Source of the DNA: Candidatus Thorarchaeota archaeon
GTDB taxonomy: Archaea; Asgardarchaeota; Thorarchaeia; Thorarchaeales; Thorarchaeaceae
Length of the DNA: 6,423 nt
Reading direction: 5' to 3'
Assembly: GCA_020355105.1 (NCBI GenBank)
Contig: CP070658.1
Span: 1,295,749-1,302,171, forward strand
Positions 4,108-6,423 of the stretch are shown one piece after another. The position numbers were made by a program, and so were the translations under genes. Under the pieces are notes generated by a model that did not search any database, was not told where the DNA came from, and saw only the letters and a program-made list of their open reading frames with translations. Positions within the stretch are counted from its first letter, which is position 1, and each line of letters opens with the position of its first letter.

Positions 4108-6123
4108 ATGACGGTACCGCCTTCGCCAGACATTGAAGAAAGAGTGACTGAACTTCTTTCGGAACTCACAACCAAAGAGAAGTTCATGCTCTTGACTAGT
4201 CACGGTCGACATCGAATCTACACCACAAAGCCCATTGGTCGAGTAGGAATCCCTTCCTTCAAGATGACTGACGGCCCCCTAGGAGCCGCATACCATTCAA
4301 GCGGATTCAGCAAGAATACTAGATTTCCTGCGACAATATCTCTAGCAGCCACATGGGATAGAAGACTGGCACATGAAGTTGGAGTGGCAATGGGGAAGGA
4401 AGTGCGTGCACTGGGAAGACATATGCTACTTGCCCCAGGAATTAACATTCACCGGACTCCCCTAAATGGTAGAACGTTCGAGTACTATAGTGAGGACCCA
4501 TTCCTCACGAAAGAACTTGCGATTCCGTTTGTCAAAGGAGTCCAGAGTCAGCAAGTCGGTGCATGCCTCAAGCACTACGCCGCAAACAACCAAGAGACTG
4601 ACCGAAGGAGCAACAGCTCCGAAGTCGATGAACGCACTCTTCATGAGATATACTTGAGAGCTTTCAGAGCGGTTGTCAAAGCTGCAGACCCATGGGCGGT
4701 CATGGCATGCTACAACATGGTGAATGGAGTGTATGGGTCTGAGAATAGGTATCTGCTGAGAGAGGTCTTGATGGACAGATGGGGCTTCAAGGGCTTCGTC
4801 ATGACCGACTGGTTTGCGACCAGAAACATAGAGACGACAGAGGGGTGCGTCAATGCTGGGCTTTCACTTGAGATGCCGTGGCCGAGCAAGTACAAGCTGA
4901 AGTCGTTACAGAGAGCCTACAGTGAAGGGAAGTTCACTTACGAGACCCTGGAGGACGTTGTCCGCAGATATACTAGAGTGATGTTTCTTGCTGGAGCTTT
5001 CGATGACCGTGATGAACTGCCGCAGGGTGCACGGAACACGATAGAGCATCAGGAACTTGCACGAAGGTCGGGAGAAGAGGGTATGGTTTTACTGAAGAAC
5101 AAGGGAGGACTACTGCCTCTAGATATGAAATCAATTGACAGCATCACGCTACTCGGTCCCAATCTTAAGAAGAAATACGGGCGCATTCTAAGTGGAGGAT
5201 CTTCAGCTGTGGTGCCTCCCTACGAGATCACACCTCTCGACGGCATGAGGGAGAAGTGCAAAGACTCGATTGCCATAGTATCTGACGTATCTCAGGCTGA
5301 TGTTGCCATTGTCTTTGCTGGGCTTGGCCACGGTCGAGGAGAGGATTCTGAAACAACTGACCGAAGATCATTGAGTCTACCAGAGAACCAAGAGGGAATC
5401 ATCAACCAAACAGCCGCAGCAAATAGGAACACCGTCGTTGTTCTCATGGCGGGAAGTCCCATCGCGATGAGCGCGTGGATTGACAATGTACCAGCCGTGC
5501 TGATGGCTTGGTATCCGGGGATGGAGGGAGGAAGGGCAATTGTCAATGTCCTCTTCGGCGATGTCAATCCTTCCGGTAGACTACCTCTCACTTTCCCAAA
5601 GAAGCTGTCTGATTCGCCGGCTCATAGTAGCGGCATCCCGCGCACATTTCCGGGAGTAGACAAGAAGGTGTACTATGATGAGGGAATCTTCGTAGGTTAC
5701 CGATGGTTTGACGAGAAGGGCATTGACCCCCTGTTTCCTTTCGGTTTTGGCCAGTCATACACCTCATTCGAATACAGGGATGTACACCTGAACAAGGAGT
5801 CATTGAAGCGTCCAGAGGATGTGATGCAGGTAGAACTCAGGGTGGCGAACGTCGGTCAGCACGCGGGCTCCGAAGTAGTCCAGATGTACTCTCACGATGT
5901 TGAGAGCTTGGTCCCAAGGCCTCCGAAAGAATTGATCGGTTTTGAGAAAGTGCAACTTGGGCCGGGAGAGGAGAAGAATGTGGTCGTCAACGTGAATCCT
6001 CACGACCTGGCATTCTATGACATTTCACAACACGATTGGCTCATTGAGCCGGGAGCCTTCGAAATCTTGGTAGGACGTTCGAGCCAAGAGATTAACACTC
6101 GGATGGAGTTCACATACGGCTAG
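4108..6123 (+). CDS. Glycoside hydrolase family 3 enzyme, beta-glucosidase-like
   Basis: The 671-residue enzyme has the full GH3 domain order. The N-terminal TIM-like barrel spans about 8-300, an alpha/beta sandwich about 315-555, and a fibronectin-III-like domain about 573-660. The nucleophile is Asp234 in GFVMTDW. The acid/base is probably Glu415 in the segment EDSETTDRRSLSLP. Other family landmarks are TDGPLG (54-59), GRTFEYYSEDP (121-131), the Lys155-His156 pair in LKHYAANNQE, CYNMVNG (201-207) and WYPGMEGG. GH3 enzymes of this layout release terminal beta-linked sugars, usually glucose or xylose; the exact sugar is not determined. There is no signal peptide or membrane segment, so it should be cytosolic and act on imported or internal glycosides. 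It has no PA14 insertion, unlike some longer relatives. The start is fixed by an in-frame stop at 4093-4095. It may be co-transcribed with the acetyltransferase 49 bp downstream. Confidence 0.95.
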   Translation: MTVPPSPDIEERVTELLSELTTKEKFMLLTSHGRHRIYTTKPIGRVGIPSFKMTDGPLGAAYHSSGFSKNTRFPATISLAATWDRRLAHEVGVAMGKEVRALGRHMLLAPGINIHRTPLNGRTFEYYSEDPFLTKELAIPFVKGVQSQQVGACLKHYAANNQETDRRSNSSEVDERTLHEIYLRAFRAVVKAADPWAVMACYNMVNGVYGSENRYLLREVLMDRWGFKGFVMTDWFATRNIETTEGCVNAGLSLEMPWPSKYKLKSLQRAYSEGKFTYETLEDVVRRYTRVMFLAGAFDDRDELPQGARNTIEHQELARRSGEEGMVLLKNKGGLLPLDMKSIDSITLLGPNLKKKYGRILSGGSSAVVPPYEITPLDGMREKCKDSIAIVSDVSQADVAIVFAGLGHGRGEDSETTDRRSLSLPENQEGIINQTAAANRNTVVVLMAGSPIAMSAWIDNVPAVLMAWYPGMEGGRAIVNVLFGDVNPSGRLPLTFPKKLSDSPAHSSGIPRTFPGVDKKVYYDEGIFVGYRWFDEKGIDPLFPFGFGQSYTSFEYRDVHLNKESLKRPEDVMQVELRVANVGQHAGSEVVQMYSHDVESLVPRPPKELIGFEKVQLGPGEEKNVVVNVNPHDLAFYDISQHDWLIEPGAFEILVGRSSQEINTRMEFTYG

Positions 6124-6172
6124 CGATAATGCTGACGAAAGAGCCATTTGCCAGTTCACACCTCGAGCAACT

Positions 6173-6423
6173 ATGTACGAGATAAGCGAAGGAAGAGATG
6201 AGGAAAGGGATTCAGCTATTCGTCTCTTCTGGAAGGTCTTTGAGCCGACCAGCAATCTTGACGAGATTAGCAAGGAGGAATGGGCTCAAGGCTGGCACAG
6301 GCCGGAGGATCACGATTGGGCCTTTGTGGCGCGTCAAGATGGGAGAGTTGTTGCGAATATTTCCTTCTTCTCCCACAGTTGGAACCTAATTCGGGGTAGC
6401 AACGTCAAGTTTGCTGCAGTCTG
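6173..6423 (+). CDS. GNAT-family N-acetyltransferase, N-terminal part (cut by window end)
   Basis: An open frame starts at the ATG at 6173 and runs off the window after 83 full codons. The visible part begins MYEISEGRDEERDSAIRLF, then has AFVARQDGRVVANISFFS (50-67) and a strand running into VKFAAV at the edge. This is the normal beginning of a GNAT fold: a first strand, helix 1 with a phenylalanine-containing end, then the paired strands before the acetyl-CoA site. The pattern with an RGSNVKFAAV strand resembles Eis-like members, but the acetyl-CoA-binding Q/RxxGxG/A motif lies beyond the window, so subfamily and substrate are open. No strong ribosome site precedes the ATG, which would fit translation following the upstream glycosidase on a shared mRNA. 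The frame continues upstream without a stop into the glycosidase gene, but offers no better start codon in the gap. Confidence 0.75.
   Translation, partial: MYEISEGRDEERDSAIRLFWKVFEPTSNLDEISKEEWAQGWHRPEDHDWAFVARQDGRVVANISFFSHSWNLIRGSNVKFAAV

Noticed and set aside
4012..4212. 66-codon minus-strand frame with a hydrophobic stretch, overlapping the glycosidase start
   Set aside because: The hydrophobic run comes from the AT-rich promoter region; it overlaps the secure glycosidase N-terminus and has no supporting site.
1..6423. CRISPR array, transposon ends, tRNA or rRNA genes, defence or toxin systems
   Set aside because: No regularly spaced repeats, terminal inverted repeats with a transposase, cloverleaf-like segments or related protein motifs were seen.
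121..6423. A single co-operating multi-gene system across the window
   Set aside because: Gene orientations alternate, so most genes are separate transcription units, and the families present are ordinary metabolic or housekeeping types. Only the divergent pairs and the last two genes offer plausible shared regulation.

Overview
The window most likely comes from an archaeon of the Asgard group; a Thorarchaeota-like genome of moderate GC is my best guess. The main reason is a complete Ras-superfamily small GTPase with strongly Rab-like motifs and no lipidation cysteine. Weaker support comes from TATA-like elements at archaeal spacing upstream of several genes, mixed strong and weak Shine-Dalgarno sites, and short intergenic gaps. 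This assignment is inference from gene content; no rRNA or other phylogenetic marker is present.

Layout from left to right. Positions 1-120 hold no gene I can support. A membrane-anchored SGNH/GDSL hydrolase (minus, 121-843) is transcribed divergently from the Rab-like GTPase (plus, 991-1557). The 147 bp between them contain a near-palindromic TATA element and a 12-bp direct repeat. A polytopic membrane protein of unknown family (minus, 1605-2390) converges on the GTPase. It diverges from a small four-helix membrane protein of the TIGR03987/HsmA-like family (plus, 2603-2995), which starts at TTG and has an interrupted palindrome upstream. An aldo/keto reductase (minus, 3027-3995) follows. It is divergent from a family 3 glycoside hydrolase, a beta-glucosidase-like enzyme (plus, 4108-6123). 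The window ends inside a GNAT-type acetyltransferase (plus, from 6173), which is cut off by the window edge.

Nearly every gene is its own transcription unit, because orientations alternate. Only the glycoside hydrolase and the acetyltransferase run in the same direction with a short gap (49 bp), so they could be co-transcribed. The reductase and the glycosidase share a divergent promoter region. Together they could take part in intracellular sugar handling, with glycoside cleavage and NADPH-dependent carbonyl reduction, but nothing in the sequence proves a shared pathway.

I see no CRISPR array, tRNA, rRNA, insertion sequence, defence island or multi-gene novel system. The points most worth a second look are the Rab-like GTPase, the divergent palindromic promoter beside it, the intramembrane histidines of the HsmA-like protein, and the unassigned six-helix membrane protein.
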